A stretch of DNA of 64,000 bases from positions 434,001-498,000 of the forward strand of contig CANMWQ010000002.1 of NCBI GenBank assembly GCA_947501685.1, given 5' to 3'. Positions 55,466 to 63,988 of the stretch are shown here, one piece after another. How positions within the stretch are numbered: position 1 is the stretch's first letter; every line of letters begins with the position of its first letter. A program made the position numbers and the translations under genes. The notes beneath the pieces were generated by a model. The model did not search any database. It saw only the letters and a list, made by a program, of their open reading frames with translations, and was not told the DNA's origin. This DNA comes from an uncultured Litoreibacter sp. Lineage in GTDB: Bacteria > Pseudomonadota > Alphaproteobacteria > Rhodobacterales > Rhodobacteraceae.

Positions 55466-56266
55466 TTAGAAAAGCCGTCCCGTGTTAGACGCCTGCAACA
55501 ACTGCAACGCAACTGACCCGCTGCTGGCCGTCACCGTTTGCGCAACCTGCGCTTGCAGCAAGAACCGCTGCACGATGTCTTCCTGCTTCTCAGCCGTCCC
55601 CAACTCGGACACGTTATCTGTCCCGAAAGCTGACGCCGCGCGGTCCTTCAGGATATTCAGTTGGTCATCAATTGGCAGGCCGCCAAAAGACGAGGGCAGG
55701 CTCAGCGCTGTCTCGAACACTTTGCGCAGCGGCGGGTTGCCCATGATCGAGAACCATTTCGTATCCTCTGAAACCGGACGATCCGCCAGCTCTCCAAAGC
55801 TGCGCTGCAGGTTCAGCGCCAGACGGAACTCTTCGTTCTGATTGCCGACGCTGACCTCAAAACTCTGTTCAAGATAGGCCGAAGCGATCCGGTCCATAAA
55901 CGCCTCTGAGCGAATGTCGGGATTGCTGAAATCAAACGCCGTTGCCAGTTCAATATAGCGCGTGTCCGACAGCAGGTTCGCCAATGCGTCCGGGGCCTCG
56001 GTGCCTTCGTCCAGAATGCGCTGAATGAAGAACCGGTTGTCGATATCATCCTGCAATCCAAACGCGCCCAATGCGACAGACAGCGCCGCGCGGTTGTTGA
56101 CCAAATCTTCCGGTGTCTCAATCGACCCAAAATCAGCGCGAAACTGATCGACCTCGCGCGCCACCTGGCCGCTGGCCGCAAAGGCCTCGCGCTGTGCCTC
56201 GCCGGTGCGGTTGAGAAACACCCAGCCCGTGAAGCCACCAAAAGGAACGATCGCGGAAAACGTCAT
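55466..56266 (-). CDS. DUF1217 flagellar protein
   Basis: Protein of 266 aa with the DUF1217 features: N-terminal GWVFLNRTGEAQREAFAASG region, AFGLQDDIDNRFFIQRIL, and a C-terminal segment KQEDIVQRFLLQAQVAQTV. DUF1217 proteins are found in flagellar clusters of Rhodobacterales and rhizobia and resemble hook/rod-associated helical proteins; their role is not settled. It overlaps flbT by 4 bp, so it belongs to the flagellin-flaF-flbT unit as last gene. Confidence 0.85.
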   Translation of the reverse strand: MTFSAIVPFGGFTGWVFLNRTGEAQREAFAASGQVAREVDQFRADFGSIETPEDLVNNRAALSVALGAFGLQDDIDNRFFIQRILDEGTEAPDALANLLSDTRYIELATAFDFSNPDIRSEAFMDRIASAYLEQSFEVSVGNQNEEFRLALNLQRSFGELADRPVSEDTKWFSIMGNPPLRKVFETALSLPSSFGGLPIDDQLNILKDRAASAFGTDNVSELGTAEKQEDIVQRFLLQAQVAQTVTASSGSVALQLLQASNTGRLF

Positions 56267-56667
56267 CCCGCGGCCCGCTGCAACATCATGTCTTCGCGCG
56301 GCAACAATTGCCGCAACAATTTCAACGCAGGATAGATCTTCTGATCCTCGAACAGCGACCGCGTCCCATCCAGAATGTCATGCGATGTTGTGTCCTGAAA
56401 CGCGGATTGCAGCGGGGCAAGGCCTTGCATGACCTGATGCTTGGCCTGCTCATATTGCGTGTCGCCGCTCAGGATCAGTTGCATGATGTAGCAGACGCGG
56501 CGGACCGGGGTGTTTGCCTCCTCAGGGTGGATCGCGTCGCGCAGGCGCAAGATGTTTGCATCTGGCGTCAGGATGCTGACCCGTGTGCGGCGGTCTCCAT
56601 TTTCAAGGACGACGCCGTTGACCAGCACGCGCTCTTTGGGGCCAAGTTTCAGGACGAGCCCTGTCAT
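56263..56667 (-). CDS. flbT: flagellar biosynthesis repressor FlbT
   Basis: Protein of 134 aa with FlbT features LVLKLGPKERVLVNGVVLEN near the start and YIMQLILSGDTQYEQ in the middle. In Caulobacter FlbT binds the 5' leader of flagellin mRNA and lowers its stability or translation until the hook is finished. Overlaps flaF by 4 bp. Hairpins in the flagellin leader of this window are candidate targets. Confidence 0.93.
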   Translation of the reverse strand: MTGLVLKLGPKERVLVNGVVLENGDRRTRVSILTPDANILRLRDAIHPEEANTPVRRVCYIMQLILSGDTQYEQAKHQVMQGLAPLQSAFQDTTSHDILDGTRSLFEDQKIYPALKLLRQLLPREDMMLQRAAG

Positions 56668-57032
56668 CTTGCCACGGCCGCATTCAGGCCCCGCATAACG
56701 GCAAGGTTCACATCGATCAGCGCGCTTGCATCCTCGCCCTCTGTCAGGACTTTGCGGGACTGCACTGTCGTGAATTCGGACAGGTAAAACAGCGTCGCCT
56801 TCACGTCATCTGGCAACCTGTTCTCCGTGTCTGTGACGCTGGCCGCGATGGTGGTCCACATGCGGCGGTTGGTGTCGATAGCGGCTGCCAGTTGGTTAAA
56901 ATTGCCTTGCTCGGCGGCGAGGCGCAGACGGGAGGTCACACGTGCGACCGTGTCATACTCACCAGACCGTTCGGTCTTGGTCGGCGCGCCGGAGGATTGG
57001 TAGGCATGTTGTGCAAGTTGCATAGCGGACAT
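56664..57032 (-). CDS. flaF: flagellar biosynthesis regulator FlaF
   Basis: Protein of 122 aa with the FlaF core YDTVARVTSRLRLAAEQG and NRRMWTTIAASV. FlaF works opposite to FlbT as a positive factor for flagellin synthesis in alphaproteobacteria. No standard Shine-Dalgarno is visible: the 14-bp palindrome 57034-57047 occupies the region just before the ATG, so translation may be controlled or coupled. It is 68 bp downstream of flagellin, behind a terminator-like hairpin. Confidence 0.9.
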   Translation of the reverse strand: MSAMQLAQHAYQSSGAPTKTERSGEYDTVARVTSRLRLAAEQGNFNQLAAAIDTNRRMWTTIAASVTDTENRLPDDVKATLFYLSEFTTVQSRKVLTEGEDASALIDVNLAVMRGLNAAVAR

Positions 57033-57033
57033 G

Positions 57034-57047
57034 AAGCGATATCGCTT
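57034..57047 (-). promoter_or_regulatory. palindrome covering the flaF ribosome-binding region
   Basis: AAGCGATATCGCTT is a perfect 14-bp palindrome starting 2 bp before the flaF ATG. As RNA it can form a 5-bp stem with a 4-nt loop that would occlude ribosome binding. It could equally be a protein-binding site. Confidence 0.5.
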
Positions 57048-57067
57048 TCTTGAAAAAGGTCAGGGAA

Positions 57068-57092
57068 TGGGACGCCGCGACACGGCGTCCCA
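57068..57092 (-). terminator. Rho-independent-type terminator after flagellin
   Basis: TGGGACGCCG pairs perfectly with CGGCGTCCCA across a 5-nt loop. Reading in the flagellin direction it starts 9 bp after the stop and is followed about 10 nt later by a short T-run (CCTTTTTC). It probably ends most flagellin transcripts while allowing some read-through into flaF-flbT. Confidence 0.75.
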
Positions 57093-57100
57093 AAGTGGTA

Positions 57101-58579
57101 TTACCGGAACAGCGACAGGATGCTTTGCGGTGCCTGATTGGCAATCGACAGCGCCTGAACACCAAGCTGCTGCTGAACCTGCAGCGCTTGCAACCGGGCG
57201 GAGGCTTCCTCCATATCGGCGTCGACCAAAGTGCCGATACCAGTCTTCAGCGAGTCCGTCAGCTTGCCGACAAATTCAGACTGAATTTCGATCCGACCTT
57301 GAGCGGAGCCGAACTCAGCCGCGCCATCAATCGAGTTCTGGATCAGCACCTCGATATTGGCCAAAGCCGCATCTGCACCGCCATTGGTCGACACGTCGAT
57401 ATCGTCGAGGCCAAACAGACCGCCAGATGCTTCACCACCTGCCGCGCCAACCGCGTTGAACGTGGCAATCGGGGTCGCACTGTCATTGTCGATCTTCAGC
57501 ACTTGCGCGCCTGTATCATCGGTCGTGACCAACGTGGTCAGCCCTTCGATACCAGCCGAGTCAATCGCCGCTTTCAGGCCATTTGCGACATCCTCAAAGG
57601 TCTCGCCCTTGCCAGCAATATACGTGGCAACATCGGACCCGACAGTGATGCGGTAGCCATCGCCTTCATTGACATTGGCAACGGTCGAGAACGTCACATT
57701 CTCGGCCCGCTCGCCGATCGCCACGGTATCATCAGTCACGGTCGAGCCGGAGAAGTCCACTGCGACATCCTCAAAGGCACGGGTGGAGGTCAGCTCAAGA
57801 TCGCTGCCGTTGCGTGCCGCAGTGACACCCTCAAGGCCAAGCGCGTTGATCGCCCCTGCGATCTGGTCGATCGCTGCCTCTTCCGTGATGGCGCCAAAGT
57901 CAGCACCGGCAAAAGACAGCGAAGACCCCGCCACGGTAATGTCGAAGGTTTCACCAGACATATCTGCGCTGTCGGTAAAGGTGATCGCCTCAACATTGCC
58001 TGCGTTCGAAACGGCCGCGCCACTTGCAACAGCGTTGGCGCTCAACGCGGTGCCGGTGCCGTACACGCCTGCGTCTGTTGACAGATCCTGGCGTGCAATA
58101 GTGATATTGGCCGCAGTCACCTGACCGTTTTCGCCACGATCCAGCGAGGACAGGATGTTCAGATCATCCGTGCCGGACAGCAGGTTCAGCCCGTTAAACT
58201 GGGCGGCCCCCACAACCGAGCCGATTTGCTGGGACAGCGCATCAATATCGGTCTGGATCTTGTCGCGGTCCACGTTTTCTTCCTGTGCTGCGACGATCTT
58301 GCCTTTGATCTCCGTCAGCAGGTCGGTCACTGTTTCGGCACCTTGGCGGGCAACCGCGATGGTGGATTCGCCCAGTGACAGGCTTTCAGAGATGGATTTG
58401 AAGCCCTGCACATCCGACTCCATGACCTTCGAGATGGCCCAAAGCGCGGAATTGTCCTTGGCGGACCCGACCGATTTACCGGTAGAGATCTCGGACTGGA
58501 CTTTCGACAGGTCGGAGTTGATGGATTTCAGGGTTTGCAGCGCAACCATCGCGCTGCTGTTGGTCAGAATACTAGACAT
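57101..58579 (-). CDS. fliC: flagellin
   Basis: Filament protein of 492 aa. The conserved N-terminal coil (SAMVALQTLKSINSDLSKVQ, STGKSVGSAKDNSALWAISK) and C-terminal coil (RLQALQVQQQLGVQALSIAN, ending QSILSLFR) are complete. A variable middle (about 165-400) is rich in Asp, Ala and Thr with beta-type repeats. AAGGAAAT is placed just before the ATG. Only one flagellin gene is in the window. Expression is likely tuned by FlaF/FlbT through the leader. Confidence 0.95.
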   Translation of the reverse strand: MSSILTNSSAMVALQTLKSINSDLSKVQSEISTGKSVGSAKDNSALWAISKVMESDVQGFKSISESLSLGESTIAVARQGAETVTDLLTEIKGKIVAAQEENVDRDKIQTDIDALSQQIGSVVGAAQFNGLNLLSGTDDLNILSSLDRGENGQVTAANITIARQDLSTDAGVYGTGTALSANAVASGAAVSNAGNVEAITFTDSADMSGETFDITVAGSSLSFAGADFGAITEEAAIDQIAGAINALGLEGVTAARNGSDLELTSTRAFEDVAVDFSGSTVTDDTVAIGERAENVTFSTVANVNEGDGYRITVGSDVATYIAGKGETFEDVANGLKAAIDSAGIEGLTTLVTTDDTGAQVLKIDNDSATPIATFNAVGAAGGEASGGLFGLDDIDVSTNGGADAALANIEVLIQNSIDGAAEFGSAQGRIEIQSEFVGKLTDSLKTGIGTLVDADMEEASARLQALQVQQQLGVQALSIANQAPQSILSLFR

Positions 58580-58595
58580 TATATTTCCTTCAGGT

Positions 58596-58612
58596 TGGCG
58601 CTTTCGACGCCA
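58596..58612 (-). promoter_or_regulatory. leader hairpin 1 of flagellin mRNA
   Basis: TGGCG and CGCCA pair across a 7-nt loop, about 17 bases before the flagellin ATG and just upstream of its ribosome site. It could modulate translation initiation. Confidence 0.5.
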
Positions 58613-58623
58613 TGGTTTTCATG

Positions 58624-58650
58624 CCGCCCCGGCTTGAAGCCTAAGGGCGG
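58624..58650 (-). promoter_or_regulatory. leader hairpin 2 of flagellin mRNA
   Basis: CCGCCC (58624-58629) pairs with GGGCGG (58645-58650), and inside lies the near-perfect inverted repeat GGCTTGAAGCC. The result is a two-part stem 45-71 bases before the flagellin ATG. Alphaproteobacterial FlbT acts on a structured flagellin leader, and flbT is encoded in the same unit, which makes this a candidate site. Confidence 0.55.
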
Positions 58651-58738
58651 AGCGAGTGCCATTCTGACAATTGGAAACGTCGCGATGTGCGGGTTTCAGC
58701 CCCTTCTGAAGGCGTGGGGGCACTTGACCGCAGCGACC

Positions 58739-58753
58739 CTAATGAAACCCTAA
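58739..58753. promoter_or_regulatory. weak CtrA-like box upstream of flagellin
   Basis: On the minus strand TTAG-N7-TTAG, two mismatches from TTAA-N7-TTAA, 160 bp before the flagellin ATG. A match this loose is expected fairly often by chance, so the support comes mainly from better boxes at the other flagellar promoters. Confidence 0.25.
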
Positions 58754-58792
58754 AGTCGCCCGGAGAAACCCGGTCAGTTTTAATCGAATGCC

Positions 58793-59140
58793 TCAGGCCT
58801 TGATAGAGACAGAAGGACCCCCGATCCCATCAGATCGAATCGTACCACGCCCGCTATATGTCTTGAGTTCGCTGAGCACGCTTTTGACGTCATGCAGCCG
58901 CGTGTTGGCCCGCCGAATGCCCCTCAAAGCGGCCTCGTAAAGCTGACCGTTTTCATGCGCGCGCCGCCGCAAAGCCGCGCTTTGTGCAGCATTTGGGGGC
59001 ATATCGCTGCGCTGTATCTGCTCCAAAAGCACTAATTTTTGCGCCGCGAGATGCTCTAAGCCATCAAGCTGACCGCTCAGGAGCAGCTGTTTTTCCGCGT
59101 CCAGCAACGCGCCGATCTGGTCCAGAATGTCATGGGTCAT
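58793..59140 (-). CDS. FlgN-like flagellar protein
   Basis: Protein of 115 aa, largely helical: ILDQIGALLDAEKQLLLSGQLDGLEHL at the start and LYEAALRGIRRANTRLHDV later. This resembles FlgN-type export chaperones for FlgK/FlgL, which bear an N-terminal helix pair starting with a run like 'LLxxExxxLxxGxxxxL'. FlgN proteins vary greatly, so this is tentative. It overlaps the rod-binding gene by 4 bp. Confidence 0.65.
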   Translation of the reverse strand: MTHDILDQIGALLDAEKQLLLSGQLDGLEHLAAQKLVLLEQIQRSDMPPNAAQSAALRRRAHENGQLYEAALRGIRRANTRLHDVKSVLSELKTYSGRGTIRSDGIGGPSVSIKA

Positions 59141-59409
59141 GTCGCGCGTGCCACCATTGCTTTGAAGATATGTTCCGCCAGCCCGACGCCGCCTGATTGC
59201 GCGAAGGCCCGCGCCTGTTGATCCGCCAGAAACGAGGAAAACTGCTCTTCGCCGATGCCGCCGCCAAACGCCTCGCTGGTTTTGCCGACGCCTGCGGATT
59301 TCAACATCTGCGCCAAAAAGACGGCCTCAAGCTCTGCGGCGGCCTCCCTAAGGCCCGCGTGTTTCTTTGTAAGCGCCAAATCCGGCGCGGTGGCACTGGG
59401 TATATCCAT
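59137..59409 (-). CDS. rod-binding protein, FlgJ N-terminal domain only
   Basis: A 90-aa protein equal to the rod-binding half of FlgJ: LREAAAELEAVFLAQMLKSA, then GGGIGEEQFSSFLADQQARA. The muramidase domain of enterobacterial FlgJ is absent, as is usual in alphaproteobacteria, where a separate lytic enzyme opens the wall. Start 59409 is ATG with GAGG upstream; a TTG start at 59424 is less likely. Divergent from fliK. Confidence 0.85.
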   Translation of the reverse strand: MDIPSATAPDLALTKKHAGLREAAAELEAVFLAQMLKSAGVGKTSEAFGGGIGEEQFSSFLADQQARAFAQSGGVGLAEHIFKAMVARAT

Positions 59410-59434
59410 CTGCAACTGCCTCAAATTCTATCGA

Positions 59435-59449
59435 TTAAACGCAAGATAA
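59435..59449. promoter_or_regulatory. CtrA-like box in the flgJ/fliK divergent promoter
   Basis: TTAA-N7-ATAA, one mismatch from TTAA-N7-TTAA, in the 107-bp divergent gap between the rod-binding gene and fliK. Confidence 0.5.
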
Positions 59450-59516
59450 GGGCAGGCGGGTAAAGAAGCGGTAACCAGTGATGTGCATTTTGGGAAAAAA
59501 GAGGAAACGGAACGCT

Positions 59517-61037
59517 ATGCAGCTTATGGATCAGTTGGTCTTGGCTAGGGGTGCCAGCGCAACAGCGCCGGGCCAGTCGTCAGAGGCAGCGCAGGCCGAA
59601 CAGGCCGCCTTGTTCCAGCTTGATCTTGAAGCGCTGGAGCAGGCGGAGGTGCCTGTTCCAGAAAGCCCCACACAAGGCCAGCCTCTTGAACCGGAGCCGC
59701 CCGAGATTGAGGGCGCCGTCATTCCATTCCTGTCTGAACCCGTCAAAACGGCAGACCCCAAGGGGGTCGAGCTTTCGGCGCTGGTGGTAGATGATGACAA
59801 CATCCCCAACCAGCCGATGCCGGAAAAAAGCGATATCCAACCTCTCTCAGTTGAGGCGATTACGGCCGTGCCAGTGGATACTCCGCCCCAAGACGGGCTT
59901 GAAACTCAACCGCCCGCTCAGTTGGCAACAGCGCCGAACCCAGCGGACCCAAGACCCGCTATATTGCCAAAGACGGCTCCAATTGTGCCTGTAGAAGGTC
60001 CTTCAAAAGACCAGCCACAGGCCATGCTGAAACCCGAGCTTGCAACCGGGCAGACGCCACCCCAATCGCCGGCGCAAACAGAAATGCCGCGCGCTCAGGA
60101 CGCCCAAACGCAGCCATCGCGGCAAGATCTGGCCCCGACGTTGCCGCCCCCGGCCGCGACGCAGAAACAGACCACGGGCCACGAAACAGCGCCCACAGCT
60201 CCGGCAAACCTAACAAACCAGCAGCCTGCAATGGCCAAGCGTCAGGCCGAAACCCCTTCTGCGCCCAAAGCCGCGCCGACCCAATCGGCGACGCCTGTGG
60301 TCACGCCACTGACAGGACAATCGAGTACGGTGCTTGAAACCTATGCGCGCCCAGCCGCCACATCTGCCGCACCTCTTGCCCCGGCAATTGCACAGGACCC
60401 GCGTGCGCCCAAGGATTTCGATACGCCATTGCGCGATGTGCCCGCCCGCCTGACGGTCACAATGGCACCGCTCCACGCAGGCGGCCCGGCAGGGCACCAA
60501 AGGATCCAAGCGCCGCTAACAATACAGCCGATGATCGTCAAAGACCTGACCGAGCCGGAACCGCTGGCCGCGCTCTCTGCCCTGCAACCGTCGAGCCCGT
60601 TGAGCCCCACATCCCCCTCCATCGCGCAACCCGTCACGCCCGCGCAAACCTCATATGCGGTGCATCAGATCACCGCCCAAATCACGGCGGAGCTGGGTGC
60701 AAAATCAGGCCGCGACATCGAAGTGCGCCTCGACCCTGAAGAGCTTGGTCGCGTCAGGATCACCGTCCACCCGCGCGAGGCGGGTCTCTTCATCGCCCTC
60801 GCCGTAGAGCGGCCTGAGACATTGGACCTGTTGCGCAAAAACGCGGATGAGCTGATGTCCAACCTGCAAGAATTTGACCTCTCCGGTGCCACGCTTGAAT
60901 TCTCTCAAGAGGGCGACAGCCCGTCATCCGACACCCAGCACAACAGCCTCGAAGAGGCTGCCATTCAACTCTCAGCCAAGCCACACCCGGTCAGCGCGCC
61001 CTCCGCCGCAGACGGTCGGCTTGATCTTCGACTTTAA
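59517..61037 (+). CDS. fliK: flagellar hook-length control protein FliK
   Basis: Protein of 506 aa. The first 380 residues are low-complexity (Pro, Ala, Gln, Thr), as in the ruler part of FliK. The C-terminal Flg_hook domain is clear: GRDIEVRLDPEELGRVRITVHP and LDLLRKNADELMSNLQEF. It measures hook length and triggers the FlhB switch. ATG 59517 has GAGGAAAC upstream; an earlier frame start at 59478 is not supported. It is followed by flgD after 18 bp. Confidence 0.9.
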   Translation: MQLMDQLVLARGASATAPGQSSEAAQAEQAALFQLDLEALEQAEVPVPESPTQGQPLEPEPPEIEGAVIPFLSEPVKTADPKGVELSALVVDDDNIPNQPMPEKSDIQPLSVEAITAVPVDTPPQDGLETQPPAQLATAPNPADPRPAILPKTAPIVPVEGPSKDQPQAMLKPELATGQTPPQSPAQTEMPRAQDAQTQPSRQDLAPTLPPPAATQKQTTGHETAPTAPANLTNQQPAMAKRQAETPSAPKAAPTQSATPVVTPLTGQSSTVLETYARPAATSAAPLAPAIAQDPRAPKDFDTPLRDVPARLTVTMAPLHAGGPAGHQRIQAPLTIQPMIVKDLTEPEPLAALSALQPSSPLSPTSPSIAQPVTPAQTSYAVHQITAQITAELGAKSGRDIEVRLDPEELGRVRITVHPREAGLFIALAVERPETLDLLRKNADELMSNLQEFDLSGATLEFSQEGDSPSSDTQHNSLEEAAIQLSAKPHPVSAPSAADGRLDLRL

Positions 61038-61055
61038 TCAAAAGGACGCAATATC

Positions 61056-61706
61056 ATGGACGTATTGACCCCAAATGGCCTCGGCGCGACCACCGCCGCA
61101 AACACCGCTGCGAAAGACGCAACCATTGGCGCGGATTTTGAGACCTTCCTCGTCATGCTGACCGCGCAGATGAAAAACCAAGACCCGCTCAACCCAATGG
61201 ACTCGCAGGATTTCGCAACCCAGCTGGCAACCTTCTCAGGCGTTGAACAGCAGGTGAAAACAAACGACCTTCTCGCGGCCTTCTCCTCGCAATTTGCAAC
61301 GTCAAACCTGGGCGAGATGGCGGGATGGGTCGGCATGCACGCCCGCATGGCCATCCCCGGTGACTTCGATGGCACCCCGATCGAGATCGTGCCAAACCCG
61401 CCTGTTTTCGCCGACAAGGTGGAGCTTGTCGTCTGGGACAGCAGCGGCACCGAACGCCAGCGCATCACCCTTCCGACCGGCGATGATCCGTTCCAATGGG
61501 CGGGCGTGGACGACGCAGGCCAACCCTTCGCTGACGGGGAATACAGCTTTGGCATCGTGTCCTACGCGGGCGGCGAAATCATCGACGAAGCCACGCCAGA
61601 AATCTTCGCTGAAATCGCGGAAGTGCGCACGATCAACGGGCAGGCCATCGTGGCACTAGACAGCGGCGCGCTCTACCCGGCGACGCTGGTCCGCGGGCTG
61701 CGCTAA
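61056..61706 (+). CDS. flgD: flagellar hook assembly (capping) protein FlgD
   Basis: Protein of 216 aa with the FlgD N-terminal signature FETFLVMLTAQMKNQDPLNP, then DSQDFATQLATFSGVEQQVK, and a C-terminal beta domain. It caps the growing hook. AAGGA precedes ATG 61056. It ends the flagellar supercluster, and its stop overlaps the convergent ubiB stop by 4 bp. Confidence 0.95.
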   Translation: MDVLTPNGLGATTAANTAAKDATIGADFETFLVMLTAQMKNQDPLNPMDSQDFATQLATFSGVEQQVKTNDLLAAFSSQFATSNLGEMAGWVGMHARMAIPGDFDGTPIEIVPNPPVFADKVELVVWDSSGTERQRITLPTGDDPFQWAGVDDAGQPFADGEYSFGIVSYAGGEIIDEATPEIFAEIAEVRTINGQAIVALDSGALYPATLVRGLR

Positions 61707-63235
61707 CCCAGATTAAGCCATAGCAGCCACGCATTCGACGCCAGCAACCCGCCAATCGCCAAAAGAGCTGCGCGTTTCGGCCAACGGTTTTCCGGCTCAG
61801 GCGCGCGCTCGTTGCTTTGCGCGGACAAAAGCCGCTCCACCGTCCCAGGCAGTTTCGGGCCAAACCGGGCCAACACCAAAGCGGTCTGGCCAAGGTCTTT
61901 CAGCACAGCCGCCGGGCCAACCTGTTGGCGGATATATTGCTCAACCACCGGCTGGGCCACGCTCCAGATGTTGATCTGCGGATGCATCGTGCGCGCCACG
62001 CCTTCAACCACCACCATGGTGCGCTGCAACAAAATCAGCTCGGTGCGGGTCTCCATGCCGAAACGCTCCGTCACCTCGAACAGATAATTCAGCAGCCGCC
62101 CCATGGAAATTTGGGAGGCATCCATCCCGAAAATCGGCTCCCCCACGGCCCGCAGGGCCTGCGCAAATTCGTCAATATCGCGGTCCGCAGGCACATAGCC
62201 CGCCTCGAAATGTACCTCCGCCACGCGGCGGTAATCTTTGCGGATAAACCCCATCAGAATTTCTGCATAGACCCGACGGGTATAGGCGTCGAGCCGCCCC
62301 ATAATGCCAAAATCATAGGCAATAATGTCGCCGCTCGGGCTGACCTTCAGATTGCCCTGATGCATATCCGCATGGAAATACCCGTCATTCAGCGCGTGGC
62401 GCAAGAACAGCTGCAACACGCGCTCGCCCAGCGCTTGGCGGTCATGCCCCGCGGCCCCGATGGCCTCCACCTCGCCAAAAGCGGTGCCCTCTGCCCAATC
62501 CATCACCATCACCCGGCGCGAGGACATGTTGAAATCGGCGCGCGGCACCAAAAAGCCCTCGTCATTTGCCGTGTTCGCCGCATATTCGCCCGCCGCAGCG
62601 GCCTCCAGCCGCAAATCCAGCTCGCCCTGCACAACGCCGTCAAAATGGGTGATCACTTCCATCGGGCGCAAGCGGCGCGAGGCGGGCGACAGGATCTCAA
62701 TGATCGAGGCCGCGAAGTAGAACGCGTCCACATCCTTGCGAAACGCTTTCTCGATGCCGGGCCGCAGAATTTTCACGGCCACTTCAGCGCCGGAACTTGC
62801 CAGCCGCGCGCGGTGTACCTGCGCAATTGAGGCCGCCGCAATCGGGTCGGAAAATTCGGAAAACAACCTATCTACCGGCGCGCCCAGCTCCGCCTCCACC
62901 ATGGCCCGCGCCTCCGCCACAGAAAACGGAGGCAGCTTGTCCTGCAACACCCGCAACTGCACCGCCAACTCGTCGCCCACCACGTCGGGCCGGGTAGACA
63001 GCACCTGACCGAATTTGATGTAAGCCGGGCCCAACGCCGTCAGCGCGCGCGTCGCGGGCGGCATCGACGGATCACCCTTCAGCCCCAGCCATTTGAACGG
63101 CCAGCCCAACACCCGCGCCGCAAAACGCAGCCGGGGCGGGGCCTGAAACGCGTCCAGCACCACGCCCATGGCGCCTGTGCGCTCCAGCGTGGCACCCGTG
63201 CGGATCAGCCGCCAGATATTATGCGGTCCGCGCAT
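61703..63235 (-). CDS. ubiB: ubiquinone biosynthesis protein UbiB (ABC1/ADCK kinase-like)
   Basis: Protein of 510 aa with the KxGQ motif in YIKFGQVLSTRPD, the kinase-like motifs GYFHADMHQGNLK and AYDFGIMGRL, and a C-terminal membrane helix (ALLAIGGLLASNAWLLWL). It is an ATPase-type accessory factor needed for coenzyme Q synthesis, attached to the inner membrane. It begins directly after the ubiE stop; ubiE-ubiB is a common pair. Confidence 0.95.
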   Translation of the reverse strand: MRGPHNIWRLIRTGATLERTGAMGVVLDAFQAPPRLRFAARVLGWPFKWLGLKGDPSMPPATRALTALGPAYIKFGQVLSTRPDVVGDELAVQLRVLQDKLPPFSVAEARAMVEAELGAPVDRLFSEFSDPIAAASIAQVHRARLASSGAEVAVKILRPGIEKAFRKDVDAFYFAASIIEILSPASRRLRPMEVITHFDGVVQGELDLRLEAAAAGEYAANTANDEGFLVPRADFNMSSRRVMVMDWAEGTAFGEVEAIGAAGHDRQALGERVLQLFLRHALNDGYFHADMHQGNLKVSPSGDIIAYDFGIMGRLDAYTRRVYAEILMGFIRKDYRRVAEVHFEAGYVPADRDIDEFAQALRAVGEPIFGMDASQISMGRLLNYLFEVTERFGMETRTELILLQRTMVVVEGVARTMHPQINIWSVAQPVVEQYIRQQVGPAAVLKDLGQTALVLARFGPKLPGTVERLLSAQSNERAPEPENRWPKRAALLAIGGLLASNAWLLWLNLG

Positions 63236-63988
63236 CTAAATCTTCCAACCGGCATGCAGCGCGGCGACGCCAAAGGTCATGTTGCGGTAGCTGACATTGT
63301 CAAAACCCGCGTCACGGATCATGCCCGCAAACGTCTCTTGATCGGGAAACTGCCGGATCGATTCCACCAGATATTGGTAGCTGTCGCTGTCGCCCGCAAT
63401 CACCTGCCCCATGCGCGGGATCACGTTGAACGAATACAAATCATAGGCCTTCTGCATCGCTGGGTTCGGCAATTGCGAGAACTCCAGCACCATCAGCCGC
63501 CCACCGGGGCGCAGCACGCGAAACGCTTCCGAAAGCGCGTCCGAAACACGCGTGACGTTCCGAATGCCAAAGCTGATCGTGTAGACGTCAAAGCTGTTAT
63601 CCTCAAAAGGCAGCGCCATCGCGTCGCCCACGATCCAGTCCAGCTGGGCCGACAGGGCCTCCGCCTCCGCGCGTTTGCGCCCTTCGATTAGCATGTTTTC
63701 GGTCATATCAAGCACCACGGCCTCCGCCGCACCGGCGCGCTTCAAAAACCGAAACGCAATATCGCCGGTCCCACCCGCCACATCCAGCAGCCGCTGCCCC
63801 GACCGAGGTGCCAGCCAATCCATCATGGCGTCTTTCCACAGCCGGTGGATGCCGCCCGACATGACGTCATTCATAATGTCATATTTCGACGCCACATTGC
63901 TGAACACGCCATGCACCATCCCGGCCTTGTCGGCCTCGGGGACGTCTTTATACCCGAAATGGGTGGTTTTTTCGGATTTGTCTGTCAT
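63236..63988 (-). CDS. ubiE: ubiquinone/menaquinone C-methyltransferase UbiE
   Basis: Methyltransferase of 250 aa with SAM-binding motif [16 protein letters not shown] and the UbiE signatures [25 protein letters not shown] and [15 protein letters not shown]. It C-methylates the quinone ring (2-methoxy-6-polyprenyl-benzoquinol). ATG 63988 is used with AAGGCGAG upstream; a TTG at 64000 is in frame but unlikely. Complete within the window. Confidence 0.95.
   Translation of the reverse strand: MTDKSEKTTHFGYKDVPEADKAGMVHGVFSNVASKYDIMNDVMSGGIHRLWKDAMMDWLAPRSGQRLLDVAGGTGDIAFRFLKRAGAAEAVVLDMTENMLIEGRKRAEAEALSAQLDWIVGDAMALPFEDNSFDVYTISFGIRNVTRVSDALSEAFRVLRPGGRLMVLEFSQLPNPAMQKAYDLYSFNVIPRMGQVIAGDSDSYQYLVESIRQFPDQETFAGMIRDAGFDNVSYRNMTFGVAALHAGWKI

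Noticed and set aside
54915-55512. Minus-strand frames over the 15-bp repeat giving five-residue repeats, possibly a pentapeptide-repeat protein
   Set aside because: All three frames show five-residue periodicity because the DNA unit is 15 bp; the A(D/N)LXX pattern is not met and the frames run into fliI antisense.
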